From Vespa crabro (taxonomy: Eukaryota; Arthropoda; Insecta; Hymenoptera; Vespidae), in contig NC_060962.1 in the NCBI RefSeq assembly GCF_910589235.1, positions 2,141,732 through 2,205,731 on the forward strand: 64,000 bases of DNA, given 5' to 3'. A program made the position numbers and the translations under genes. The notes beneath the pieces are model-generated. The model was not told the DNA's origin, did not search any database, and saw nothing but the letters and a program-made list of their open reading frames with translations. How positions within the stretch are numbered: the stretch's first letter is position 1; the number at the start of each line of letters is the position of its first letter. This document shows positions 13,733 to 26,700 of the stretch, in pieces.

Positions 13733-14590
13733 GTAAGTACTTTCAGTGATTTATCGATCAATTTAGTTAGTTTTCCAAATGACTTTTTCGAACACCGTGT
13801 TGAAAGATTATAGTAAGGGTCGGAGTTAATCGATCATTAAAATTAATTTATGAATCGTTTACTACACAAACAATCGTTAGTATCATAAATTCAACTATAT
13901 TTTCTTTGTTGTTTTCTATCAGTTTTGTTTTGTGTTACGCGAGTCATAAATCTTCTTTCCTTGATCACACGCAGCGCGTTTTATATGTTTCGAATTTAAT
14001 GAGAACATTTCGCAACGGTATCGAATCTTTAATTAATCTATCGAAAGAATTCGAGAATGTCTATCATAAATCTTTTATTAATATTTTTTTCTTTTATGAT
14101 TCTTTCTAGACCTTGTGAATTTCTTTTTTTTTTTATTACCTTCTTGAGGATGTTAGATTCTTAAACTCGACACGAATGTAAATTGCTTTCCCGTAGAGTA
14201 TTGGAATTCGTCAGTGATTGCATGGACTATCGAATGTTTCGTGACCATTTCCGGCGTAGATTTCCTCTAACGCCTTGGCATTTTGAAAACTCTTAAATAA
14301 CTCGATCGCATAACAACTACGAAGCAAGAGGAACATCTATTCTCTGCGGAAGATCGAAACTTGCTCAATGGAAATTGCATCAATCTTAAATGCACATCCC
14401 GTTTTCTCTATCAGTGAACGTTATGCGTGAATGATTCAAACCGAAATACAAACAACAATCAGTGGACGCGAATCTTTAACAATTTTACATCCAGCATATG
14501 AAAGAAAATAATACACAAAAAGAAATCTTTTAGTGTCTTCGATATGTCACTCTTAGTATCTATTTGAAATATTAATTTAAACAGTTTAAA

Positions 14591-14631
14591 CAATTTCTGT
14601 TTCAAATAAAACTTATTTGAAACAGAAATTG
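14591..14631. repeat. Perfect inverted repeat, 19-bp arms, 3-nt loop
   Basis: Arms at 14591-14609 and 14613-14631 are exact reverse complements, separated by AAC. The stem is A+T-rich. The loop is too small for a typical microRNA precursor. It could be a degenerate foldback element or a product of template switching. Confidence 0.9.
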
Positions 14632-17543
14632 AGAAATAAAATTTCTTTTGTCAAATATATAAGAATGCAAAATTAGCATAATTTCGAACGTCCGGGGACA
14701 CCTAATGGAATTAGGAAAACCCGTGAATGTGTACTGTTGGCCAGATGATTATAATGCAACGAATAATCGAAGTTCGAGGACTCGACGTCTATAATTGAAT
14801 CGGACGATACCTCATCGATCCTTGCTTTTCATTCATCTCTCGCGCCAATTACACAACTATGGCGCCGGTCTACAGTGACGAGGTCCACACTGGGTCGTTT
14901 TTGTTTTTTTTATCCGTTCCAAATCAATCGTGATTCCTGAATCATAATCGTCATGATCTCATTTACGTGGGAAATTAAAAAAAAATAGAGGAACAGACGA
15001 GTAACGTCAATGACCTGTCGATTAGAAGAAAAGGAGAAAAAATAAAAAAGAGCAATGAAACTTAGCCGTCGTTGACCCATTGAAAATTGTTTCCGCAATG
15101 ATCGCGAAACATAGATCGATGTCATTCGACAAGCTAGAGGATGATCACGTAACCGTTTCACCTCGTTACAAGGCGGGATTACGAATTTGACAAGGTGTCC
15201 GTGACTCAAACGTGCCAAGCCGAAAAATTCACAGTCCAATCTGTAATTCCTGTCACACCCGTACGACCGAAAACTGAATGTTATCGAGTCTGTATTTGGA
15301 TCGAATGCGATTCGAATGCTTCGCTCGAAACAAACCGATCGATCGATCTTGGCATTGAACTACGCGAGAGAAACGCCGATTCCACTTATACATATATACA
15401 TTTATGCCCGTCCTCGACATTGTCTCGTCACGATCATTCTGAGAGCACTTTGTGATCCATAAATGGCAGCGTCCTTAAGCCCAGTGGCGTCAACCATACT
15501 ATCTTAGTTTTCATTTTTAATTGAAATTTTCCTGATTTTTAACTTCTACATGAGGTTCGAATGTTTTCAATTTGTGAAAAGAATTATATGATATATTGAA
15601 CAATTAAATATTTTTTACTTTTGAATAGGCCAATCTTGCATCATTACGATTATTTCTCCGTTAATTTCTCTGTAATAATATTTATTAATAGATAAATCTT
15701 AGAAAGGATAATTTGCTAGTAATAAAACAAAAGTAATTCTTAGAAGAAATTATACCTAAGTATTAGACACATGTTCAAAAAACAACCACAACTTTGACGC
15801 CACTGTTTAAAGTATTTGCTAAGAAACGAAACAACCGGCAAAACAATATCATGAGGCGCTGAGATACATTATGTACGAGGACTGGACACACGTGAAACTT
15901 TTTCGGCCCTTTTTAGTCACCACCTCGTGAGTACTAAGAACAGAACGAACATACTACGAAAAATTTTTACAAACGAGATTCAGGATGCTTTCTACGTGCA
16001 TCTCACGGTACTACAATTAGCATGAATTATCTTGTGGTTGACCATGAAGAAGTAATATTTTTCATTTAATCGTGGATCATTATATTTCCTATTTTGGTCA
16101 TCATCGAAGAAATCATTGTTAAAGTTTCAAAAAAGTGAAGAAAAATTGATGTACGAACGCAGGAACAGATATGGTACATACATGAAAACAATCCTTCCGA
16201 ACGTCCTTCCAACGATAATCGATTCTCGCAAGCATTCGTTTAAAATACGGCCGAATATGGCGCGAACTTTGAAATATCGGTTGGCACGTGCCCAATCTTC
16301 GTATTACTAACATTTATCCACCATTCTTGGCTTTCTCATTTTCCATTGAAAATTGTCGACGAGGTCAACGATGAAGGACGAAGAAGAAGAAGGAATAGAG
16401 AGATCCTTGAACCCTCACCGGTTGGCGCGGTGAGACCTGTACGAAGACGCGTATGATGAAGAATACATGGTTAATGCGGCGTAGCGTGATTGTGGTGGAA
16501 GAGAACCTGAAAACGAAAAGGAAAAAAGGGCTTGGAAAAAGGAAAAGATCGATTCGTCTGTTGCTGGTGGTTGCGAAGATAGTAGCAAGTGAATAGAAAG
16601 AGAGCTCACGAGAGCAGGCATTTTCCAAGTATCCCTTTAATTATAATCCACTGAGAATGTAAATATACTTGGATGAAACATTGATTCTTCTCCGAAAAAA
16701 TTGGTGAATGAGCTATAAATAAGATATTTTTCTTCGCAGTGGTGCCGAAATAACAATTCTAAATGTATCAGGACAACAAGATTATTTCGAACGATCAAAG
16801 ATTTTCCACTCATTTACATTTGTCTTGTAATTTGTAAAGTATTTTCGGGAAACTGTCTTTTTATAATACTTATTTACTATGTTATTAATTTTAACGTCAT
16901 TAATTCATATCTATTAACCATTAAAATCGTCGATTTCAGAATATTTTTAAAATTACTCTTTACGTATTTCAATCTTTAGATATCATGACCTGATTTTGTC
17001 AAATCTAATCACATCGTATGCAACTGTTACGACTTACAGTAAATAATTTTAATGAGAATCAGGTCAAATATCATTTCGAAATTACCTAAATCTTGAAGTC
17101 GTCGAATTCTGATTGAGGATATTACTGAGTATTGAATAAAGACAAGAAAAAGAAAATAAGTTCGATCGTAAATACGTATATCAGATTCTTTCAACAAGTT
17201 AGCTTCAATCTGATGCCATTGTCAATAAGAACAGGAGAGATACATTCACGATGGAAAGATTCATAAATGAAAACGATGGAGAGGGAGAAGAAACGACCTT
17301 GCAACTTTCAACGGCAAGGCTGCGCTTATGGCAGCGTACTTGCCATCATAACAATCTTAGGTTCACTGTACCGAGTTGCATCGTGTGCAATACGATACCA
17401 ACCTAGTGGATTCGCATCGTCATGTAGCATCAGGTAGTCTTGATAGATCTCAATTAGATTATAAGCGCAAACGCAAGTCTGATCCTACATATCCTCACAT
17501 ACTTTCGCATCCCTATCTTTGATCTATTGCAATTTCAATCAGA

Positions 17544-17550
<7 letters not shown>

Positions 17551-17611
<61 letters not shown>

Positions 17612-17830
17612 CATATATATGTATATATATATATATGTATATGTATATATATATATGTATATGTATATATATATGTATATGTATATATATGTATATGTAT
17701 ATATATATGTATATGTATATATATATGTATATGTATATATATATGTATATGTATATATATATGTATATGTATATATATATGTACATATATATATATATAT
17801 ATGTATATGTATATATGTATGTATGTATAT
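17551..17830. repeat. (TA)n / 18-bp AT minisatellite
   Basis: About 280 bp of almost pure A/T/G sequence. From about 17640 it settles into an 18-bp unit (GTATATGTATATATATAT) repeated head to tail. The long Tyr/Ile frames it opens on both strands are low-complexity artefacts. Confidence 0.9.
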
Positions 17831-18087
17831 TGACTTAAAAAAAATCAATTTGATTAAGTTTTTCATCAATTTTTCTTTCTTTTTAACTCTTACACGTTTC
17901 ACTGTGGCTAGATTCAATCTACGATCCAAGTAAATTCGATCATATCGATCCAAGGATTTATTATCGAGGATCTACTATCTAACATCAGATTGATCGATAC
18001 CTTCAAATAGTTATCAACTCAATTTGGATATTAATTTTGTAAGGTTTTAATTAAATTAGAAATATTTAATGGAAGATTTTTTTTTAA

Positions 18088-18120
18088 TGCGGCCTAAAAT
18101 TATTTATAAATTAGGCCGCA
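18088..18120. repeat. GC-rich inverted repeat, 10-bp arms
   Basis: TGCGGCCTAA at 18088-18097 and its exact reverse complement at 18111-18120 flank a 13-nt A+T loop. The arms are GC-rich compared with the surrounding DNA, and a T-run and TTAA precede the left arm. No transposon ends were recognised. Confidence 0.8.
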
Positions 18121-18919
18121 CTGTTTTAATCGTATTTTTCTTGTGGAATTCTATTGAGAAATTATATAAATAATGCGAATAACGGTGTGTGATTTCGAAT
18201 AATATTTCCATACGATCGTAACACCGAACCGGTTTTGGTTGTTTTCCTGGTACACAGTTGTCCAAATTCGTAGAAGAACATTTCAACTTTTCACAAAGGC
18301 TTTCCCATTTTCTTTCGTGCGAAATGTTAAAGCGAAAAATCGATGCAGTTGTTTATAAATGGGAACTTCTTGAAACATGCTCAATCAATCGTTATATTGA
18401 TTTTTACCATCGATACGTGGAAAATTCCAATAATCGCTTGTAATTCGAGGTCGAACGTATCGAACGTTAAGATTTTTTTTTCTTTCTCTTTTTCTCTTCA
18501 TCCAAAGTTTATCACGTTATTTTCTTTTTTTTTCTGACTCTAACTAATATCAAAACTTTCGATGAGTGACATACACATCTTCCCATCTGCGATTATCGTG
18601 AAATCAAAGCAACTCGTATATGGAACTTTCCTTTACAAAAATGATGATTATAAAAATAATCGTACCGTTTCAATTTAAAAAATATCTACTTATATATACC
18701 GAAAAAGGCATTTAAATTTGTCTCCATTGATGGTGGATGACATTGGTGGCTTAGGAAATTAGAAAAATTCTGTATCCTGTGAGTAATCGTTCATAAAAAT
18801 CTTTAGCAACGAATTAGCATTCTCGCTTGATGGAATGAGAATCGACTAAAAGTTAGGAAGTCTTTGAAGGGCACGGGCACATTATAATTGTTTCAAATGA
18901 TAGTAATACCAGTTCTTTT

Positions 18920-19174
18920 TTATGAGTCAATGACTTCGCTTGTAAGAAACATGATGAAGGACCGTATGACGTTAATTAAATCATTCGAATAATCATGGTC
19001 CGGTACAAGCCGAATTTCTTTCTCTCCTTCCAACAGAACGAACTTCCTTTTGGTAGGTTCACGAAAGTAGAAAATCATGGGTTGCAAGCTACCAAGAAGC
19101 ATGCAATTATCGATAATAATTGCGAGGTAAAACGATGCTTCGAGCACCGTTGCAAATAATGTACGTAGTACCAT
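18920..19174 (-). CDS. Unrecognised small open frame (84 aa), doubtful
   Basis: A minus-strand frame of 84 codons opens with an ATG in good insect start context (GAAAATGG) at 19174. It has a hydrophobic N-terminal third (residues about 4-37) and a charged remainder. I do not recognise the sequence and there is no family support. It lies in a presumed intron of the + strand gene. A chance frame is the more likely explanation. Confidence 0.12.
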   Translation of the reverse strand: MVLRTLFATVLEASFYLAIIIDNCMLLGSLQPMIFYFREPTKRKFVLLEGEKEIRLVPDHDYSNDLINVIRSFIMFLTSEVIDS

Positions 19175-21785
19175 TTTCGTCCCTTTCGAGGAGAGAAAAA
19201 ATCAGAAATAAGAATTACTTCCTAGAGGAGTGCATTCCGAAAAAATTTGAAGCTAAGATCATTTGAAATCTTCACCAGCATTTCTTCCGCATTTATCCTT
19301 TATGATTTTCTTTTTCTAATTCATTCGTACGTATGAAAATTATACTCAATCGATATGATAATGAACATTGATAAAACAGGAACTAAATAATTAGGTAACG
19401 ACCATTATTATTTAAAGAAAAAGAAATCTTTTTATTTACCTTTCGTATCAGTTATTCTGCATGGAATCTTTTCAAAGTGTTCAGAAAAACGAAGGTTTCT
19501 TCGGAAAATCGAAGAATAAGGAACAAAAATAAAGACTTGTTGGTCGGTCGAGTAAATTGCACGAGAAGAGTTGAGATGCGAGAAGCATGTCGTCCTTGAG
19601 ACGTTTCGAGACCACTTCGGGTTCTTTCGATCGCAACGGCAGGTGGTAGACCTGTCTGAATCGGTTTATAAATAAGTCGTGTAATGCTTTCATGACTTGT
19701 CATTACTCGCTCACACGGTCATGGTGTACAATCCTCGTCTTGTATATCCAATTACACCATATTTATAAATTTCGTATGGTCTTATACTTATTATTATTAA
19801 TAATAGTTTTATCCTTATAGTATTTAAAAAGAATTATATCAAAACATTTTTTTTAGCTTAGTGTTGAAATATTAAAGATATCGCCAGATAACATCGTGAG
19901 ATCATGTTATCGAATAAGTAAATTGGTAACCGTTTCATCGAAATATCGACCCACATTACGAGGAGCCGTGCGATTTGGGTGAAGTACCATCCCACTCTTG
20001 AATGAAACATTCTGCGTCGCGAAGACCACAGACCCGTTGATATAATCTCCGTCTCTTGAATACAAATCGAGATTATCCCAGGCGAATTATGCTCTCGATT
20101 CACGGACACGATCTCGTAAATAACCTCAGAGAATTTTCCTACTATGCGGTAACATGCATTGTTCTTTGCAAACAGAATGCACAATGTTGAAACTAACTTT
20201 TTGTTTTTTATATCAATTCGAAAATTTGAAACACAGTTTTATAAAATTATGAATTAAATAATTAAATATAGATATAACGATATTTGTGATCATAAATGAA
20301 ATAAAAACGTAAGAACACGAAGAATCTTAAAATAAGATAGCTATATAATCGTTGGATCATTTTTGCGTTCAATCCAGTAGTCATGAATGGTAATTTGTAA
20401 TCGTCGTTGCAGCTCGTGTCATTGACTCGGAACTAGACAACTTGCTAAACCTGTATTCTCTATCCTTTTATGCCAGGAAAATTAGTCATTCGATAAAAAA
20501 AAAAATTAAAAGAATTCTGAATAAATTCATCAATGAAAATGATATTATGATATTGAATACTTCAACGATCACGTTATCGAACTTCGTCTCCTTTCATTAG
20601 AGTAATACTTCAAGAAAACGTAAATCCGCATTCTTAAGTTATGTCTTTATTCATAACAATTTTTTTCGATCTTATTTCATAACTTTCGCTTTAAAGCCTT
20701 GCGTTAGTTTCTTTCATAACATATTTGCAAAAAGAAAAAGAATTCGCATTCGAAGTATGTAGACAGGATTGTAAAAGAAAAAGGAGAAATTCCAATGTTT
20801 TCTTTTCGACTCTCATCGAATAGAATCGTCAAACGAAGTATAAGTAGTTGAGAGTTAGCATTGACATTGAACCTCCAAGACGCCGGTAATGTCGTTGGAA
20901 CCTTGAGATCCTCTCTCCTAGTCGAATATGTTACAGGAAACACCGTTGAATTTGCATTCTCGGATTACGTCAGCATGCTCCCACGATCTCTGAGTTCGTT
21001 CCTTCATCCCAATCTTAAGATAGAATCACAAGAGAATGAGGTTGCATGGTCTTCTTTCTTTCGAGTCCTCTTCCTTTTAACCGGCTCCTCTTTCACTCTC
21101 TTTCTCGTATTGCACGGTCGTTCCACCCTCATTCCTCGTAGCCTCGATTGATAAATTGATCTTCATCACGAATACAATAAGTTAACAATAAGGTCGACCT
21201 AAGTAATACATTTTCTCAAAGCTTTCGATCGATGTTATTTCATTTTATTTTATTTTTTCTTTTCGTAATACCTTAGAGAATCCAGAATTGTATAATAAAA
21301 ACATTAGACATTTTGTTTTATTCGAGCGATTTAAAGATTGTTAGATAGAACGGACATTGCGATAGAAAGGAAAAGATTAAAGCAAGCTTTTAGATACTCA
21401 TTTATTCGAAACATGGTTTACAGAGATAGATGCAATCGCTTTCCTGCATACCATAGAGGGGAAACAATAATTTCTAAATATTCCATTTATACAGTAGCGT
21501 TCTCCTATTACATAAGAAAGTATAGCTAAAAAGAACATAGAATCTAAAACCGGTTTACGATATAACTACTTTTCCAATATCACGGTTACATTGAAAATAA
21601 GTTCAATGCCAAATAACAAATACAATTTTATGAAAGACTTTTCCCAAGAAACGCTCGCGAAAGTAAACAAAAATGCAAACATTAGTGTGAAATTAAAACC
21701 GATTCTATACTCTACGATTACATTATATCAGACTTGTAGAAAAGAAAATAAGATCTTAATTAAGATAAGTGAAGCTTTTAAACTT

Positions 21786-21789
<4 letters not shown>

Positions 21790-21847
<58 letters not shown>
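21790..21847. repeat. (TA)n microsatellite
   Basis: Pure TA dinucleotide run of about 29 units. Confidence 0.95.
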
Positions 21848-21853
<6 letters not shown>

Positions 21854-22594
21854 CCGCAATAAGCCTTCTCAGTTACATCTTTAATAATTTTCTTCTATCT
21901 GTAACATTTTTACATTTCTATTTTAATATCTGATTTGAAGATAAAACATAAACTTGATACTCTTTCGTTAGAAAATGAATATATTATTTTCATTTAAAGG
22001 ATCACATCAATCCGTATTACACAGACAATATAGTAGATCATGATGGTTACAATTCGTTAAGAGAGATGCTGCCAGAACTTCTCTCGTCCCTTCTTTGGTA
22101 TAGTGGACCGTATTTATGGCAGTAGATCGAGTGCACTTGGTTGCATCTCCTGCGGCAACTAGTCCCATTGGCGGCGGCCTAGGGAGACGGAGAACAAATT
22201 GCATTCTACGTATTCAGAATTGCTAACTGACATGTCATAGTTAATTTCACTTGGATCAAATGAAAGAAAGAAAAACCACAGGGATTCTCTGATCTACTAT
22301 TCTCTCCGATTCTATATTATCGCTATATTATAGTATGTCCAACACACGAAATTTTATAACTTCAATCTTGGATCTGTTCAAATAAAAAATCTCATTTATA
22401 TGAAAAATAATATTCGATTATCATCTCTCATAAAATGACTCCGTTAAAATAAAAAAAAAATCTCTATTTAAATAATTGAAAAATTTAATCGGTGGAATAA
22501 ACGAAGATATAATGTCTTATTTACACTTATATCTTTTCTCTTAAAATTAGCCTCAATCGCACGAACGTATTATACATCATTAAATTATTTATTC

Positions 22595-22909
22595 TTATAT
22601 ATGATCAAAGAATGTTAAAGACGAATTTGGTGGTCCAAAAAGAACATTTAGATCGCCGCCAATGACGTTACGCGCCAATGTGGCATGCCTCTTCTTTCTC
22701 TCGTTGTACCAATGCAGATCGTGGATCAAGAAGGAAATACAAGGGTGGTGGTGAACCATTCCTGTGACTTCCATCTCGATAACCAACAGGAATTGTGGAC
22801 TCGGAGACCACGCGTAGGATATCGGTGTTGATACTTGCATCGGAATAAAGTTTGTGCTTGCTAAAGGTACTCCTGCCGATCGCAGCAGGAATTTCGGAGA
22901 AACGCTCAT
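22595..22909 (-). CDS. Unrecognised open frame (104 aa), doubtful
   Basis: This ATG-initiated minus-strand frame is among the longest unexplained ones in the non-coding part of the window and lies in a locally G+C-richer block. The predicted product has no recognisable domain; it has a mid-region rich in His and aromatic residues, then a short basic stretch (ERKKRH). No splice partners or poly(A) signal could be tied to it. It may be a small gene, a decayed exon or a conserved non-coding element. Confidence 0.15.
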   Translation of the reverse strand: MSVSPKFLLRSAGVPLASTNFIPMQVSTPISYAWSPSPQFLLVIEMEVTGMVHHHPCISFLIHDLHWYNERKKRHATLARNVIGGDLNVLFGPPNSSLTFFDHI

Positions 22910-23732
22910 TAACAAGATCGGGAGATCATTAAGAGCGTGATCAAATCTCGTTGAGATTTATCTCGAGGCTAAGTAATACAAAATTTTTTTGTTAATGAAT
23001 TTGAATTGATGATATTTCGATCAGACGAAGAACATCTTACCTGATAGGTAAGACGAAACTTGATCTTTAAAAAATCATCGAACAAGTCTTTACAGTATTC
23101 AAACTGAATATTTCTGTGCGACGTTCCTCTACCTTAAATTTATAATTTGTATTAAGTGGGAGCGTCCGGAAATCATCACGAGAACGCCCAATAGGTATAT
23201 GTATAACTGTACACGTAGATAATGCCAATGATTTATTCAAATGGTTATTTGACGATCGCGCACGCGGACCATCGTGTACACTTCAAAATACGAGACATGA
23301 AATCATTTACTGAGATTATCACTTCGAAACTGAATCGTGATTCAGCCGATCAGCATGGTAGATGATATGCAAGAGAATTATTCCGGCAACTTGCAAGGTC
23401 ATGCGAATCAACAGTTAGAATCCCTCGACTGGTAATGTCTTTTAGTGAAAGAGAGAAGCTTCTTTCTCTTGGAGTTGTGCCAATCGGAACGTAGGAGTAA
23501 CTGTACATATGCTTATCGTTAGCGTTCTTTATGCGAAATTCTTATTTAAGGAAATTCTTACCTTGTGTTCTAGAAAAAAAGTTGACCAGACGAATGACTC
23601 GCATGTCACGTCCGAACCTTTCAGTTTAACAGTACTTCGACTGCACAATAACGTTTTTCAGATGATCTTCCATTCGAAAAAAAATAATTAGTTTTATTTT
23701 TTTTTTGTTTTAGGTTCGATCTTATTGGAATA

Positions 23733-23796
23733 ATGTGCACGAAACGGCAAATTCTGCATATTTTTATAGCCCTGATCTTGACATTTGCAGAAGCAG
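23733..23796 (+). CDS. Signal-peptide exon of the chitin-binding mucin
   Basis: The ATG at 23733 opens 21 codons plus one base, ending at a GTGAGA donor. The peptide is a classic signal sequence: MCTKRQ, a hydrophobic stretch rich in I, L, F and A, then a small-residue cleavage region. The single G left at the exon end joins AA at 24666 to make the Glu codon that starts the mature region (EHHEIYEDQY). A long T-rich tract and AG at 23712-23713 precede the exon, so a 5' non-coding exon must lie upstream. Confidence 0.8.
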
Positions 23797-26700
23797 GTGA
23801 GATATTGGCCATATCGTTAATATCGTTCTCTTTTGAGTAGACTTCGAGTTTACTTCGAGGAACAATTTATGAATCGTCCTACACACATAAATCAATCTTT
23901 TCTTATCATTATATTATTATCTTCCTAATGTATTATCTCATAGATTTAACGCCCTCTAAATGAAAAAAACACTAAGACCTCTTCTTCGTGCATGTAAATT
24001 GTTTTAAACGAGGCGTTAAAATATTCTCTGAACTTCGATGAATTTAAATTGTAATACGTTTTCGGCATGAACCTTTAATCACTGGATCCATATTAAGGGC
24101 TCTTATTTCACTATTACGAAGAAGAAGACTCGTTCGTTAAGTACCTATGGCCAATTACGGCCCTGGATGGGTTACACGTGAGATGGGTGCTGAACGCAAA
24201 CGAGCTTTCCTATTATTTTTGCCTTTACTCGTCTCGATCACCACTGTTGTTGTTGTTACTCTTGCCGTCAAACTGGTTCCATCCGAGACGCACAATCTTG
24301 GATGTATAGCGAACTCGTGAAAAATATACTTCGTATCCTGCATGGCTCAGCTACTGGATACAAGAAAGGTGCCAACGTGTCATGTTGATTCTATTTGATC
24401 TATTCCCGCAGAACATAGATTCTGAGTTCTTAATAAAACTTCCAAAATAATCATAGTCCTGTTTTTTTTATTACATTTGTAAAATAAAAAACTGACGATC
24501 TTATGTGTATATAATATTAATTATTTGAAAATTAAAAATGTTATCTAAGTAGTTCTGGATTTCTATAAATAATCGAACTTTGAATAAAAAATTTTTTGAA
24601 GAAAAAAGATATTAAAAATGTAATGAAATTGGATATGATATCACAATATAAGTGTTTTGTTTCAGAACACCATGAGATTTACGAAGATCAATATAGAAAA
24701 AGTGATATCCCTTTCACCTGTTCCGAGGAAGGCTATCATCCTGATCCACACGACTGCAGAGTTTTCTACAGATGCGTCGATCAAGGCAACGGTGGTCCTT
24801 TGACAATTTTTAAGTTCGAATGTGGAATTGACACAGTATTTTCCAGAGAAAAAGGAAATATATGCATTCATCCAAATGATAGTGAACGACCAGAATGTGG
24901 TGGATTTGAGAATGAAATAGATTCTGATATTCAAAATCTCAGTATGGATTCATACCCATCTTATTCTACGTCCACAACAACTATTAAAATGACGGACAGC
25001 ACAAATATAGCTACAGCAACCACTACAACAAAGGCTACAATAACTACCCAAGATTCAACGACTACAAGAAGATCTGAAATTAGTACCGAATTTTCAACAA
25101 CTACCCAGCCATCAACATCTGAATCAAATAAAAATGAGACGATTGGTTTAGGAGGAGTACAATGTACTACTGATGGATTTTTATCTGATTTACAAGACTG
25201 TAGAAAATTTTATAGATGTGTAGACGAAGGTGCTGGAATATTACGAAAATATGAGTTTACTTGTGGAGTAGGAACTGTTTGGGATCCGAAGATCGAAGGA
25301 TGCAACCATGCTTGGGCAGTTACGAGAGATGACTGCCGACAACGCCAAGAAAATGGCAATACAGATAGCGGACAATGGAATGGCGATATAGGAGCTAATG
25401 GAGGACAATGGAATGGAGATACAGGAGATAATGGAGGACAATGGAATGGTGATACAGAAAGTTGGAATGGTGACAGTGGTACATCAGGTAATAATAGTAA
25501 ACCTGGTAATTCAGGAATTCCAGAAACACCAGGAATATCAGGTACTCCTGGAACATCAGGCATAGCTGGAATACCTGGCTACCCTGGCTCTCCAGGATCA
25601 TCAGGCATTCCTGGCCTTCCTGGAACATCAGGTATTCCTGGAACAGCTGGCACTCCTGGTTCTCTTGGAACACCAGGTACTCATGCAACAGTTGGCACTC
25701 CTGGTTCTCCTGGAACACCAGGTACTCCTGGATCCCCTGGAACACCAGGTACTCCTGGATTCCCCGGAACAACAGGAACACCAGGTACTCCTGACATAGT
25801 TGGAACACCTAGTTCTCCTGGTACATCTGACACAGTTGGAATGTCTGGTTACCCTGGCTCTCCTGGTACACCCGGAACACCAGGCATAGCTGGAATACCT
25901 GGCTACCCTGGCTCTCCAGCATCATCAGGCATGCCTGGCCCTCCTGGAACAGCTGGCACTCCTGGTTCCCCTGGAACACCAGGTACTCCTGGAACAGCTG
26001 GCACTCCTGATTCTCCTGGAATACCAGGTACTCCTGGATCCCCCGGAACAACAGGAACACCAGGTATTCCTGGAATAGTTGGAACACCTAGTTCTCCTGA
26101 TACATCAGGAACACCAGGCATAGATGGAAATCCTGGCTTCCCTGGTTCTCCTGGATCACCTGGCATCCCTGGATCCCCTGGAACAGCTGGCACTCCTGGT
26201 GCCCCTGGAACACCAGGTGCTCCTGGAACAGCTGGCACTCCTGGTTCTCCTGGAATACCAGGTACTCCTGGATCTCCTGGAACACCCGGAACACCAGGTA
26301 CTCCTGGATCCCCTGGAACAACAGGAAAACCAGGTACTCCTGGCATAGTTGAAACACCTAGTTCTCCTGATACATCAGGAACATCAGGAATAGCTGGAAA
26401 TCCTGGCTTCCCTGGTTCTCCTGGATCACCTGGCATCCATGGATCTGCTGGAACATCAGGTACTCCTGTAACAGCTGGCACTCCTGGTTCCCCTGGAACA
26501 CCAGGTACTCCTGGTATAACTGGCACTCCTGGTTCTCCTGGAACAGCAGGTACTCCTGGATCTCCTGGAACACCCGGAACACCAGATACTCCTGGAACAG
26601 CTGGCATACCTGGTTCCCTTGGAAAACCAGGTACTCCTGGATCCCCTGGAACAACAGGAACACCAGGTACTCCTGGCATAATTGAAACACCAAGTTCTTC

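Larger units (their letters stand above)
13733..23713 (+). other. Presumed long first intron or intergenic DNA
   Basis: About 10 kb between the donor at 13733 and the strong polypyrimidine acceptor at 23713, with no recognised coding region. It holds a perfect 19-bp-arm hairpin at 14591, an 18-bp AT minisatellite near 17.6-17.8 kb, a GC-rich hairpin at 18088, a (TA)n run at 21790 and several G+C-richer patches (16370-16620, 20830-21130, 22070-22200, 22610-22920). These patches carry unexplained open frames and could be enhancers, lost exons or small genes. That it is one intron is inference. Confidence 0.4.

Noticed and set aside
17513..17953. Tyr/Ile-rich frames on both strands
   Set aside because: Translation of TA/TG dinucleotide repeats, with no complexity and no conserved features.
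24596..24665. ATG-like start of the long open frame (MKKKDIKNVM...)
   Set aside because: This is intron read-through. The sequence is A+T-rich and Lys/Asn-like, and an acceptor at 24665 plus the upstream signal exon give a better model.
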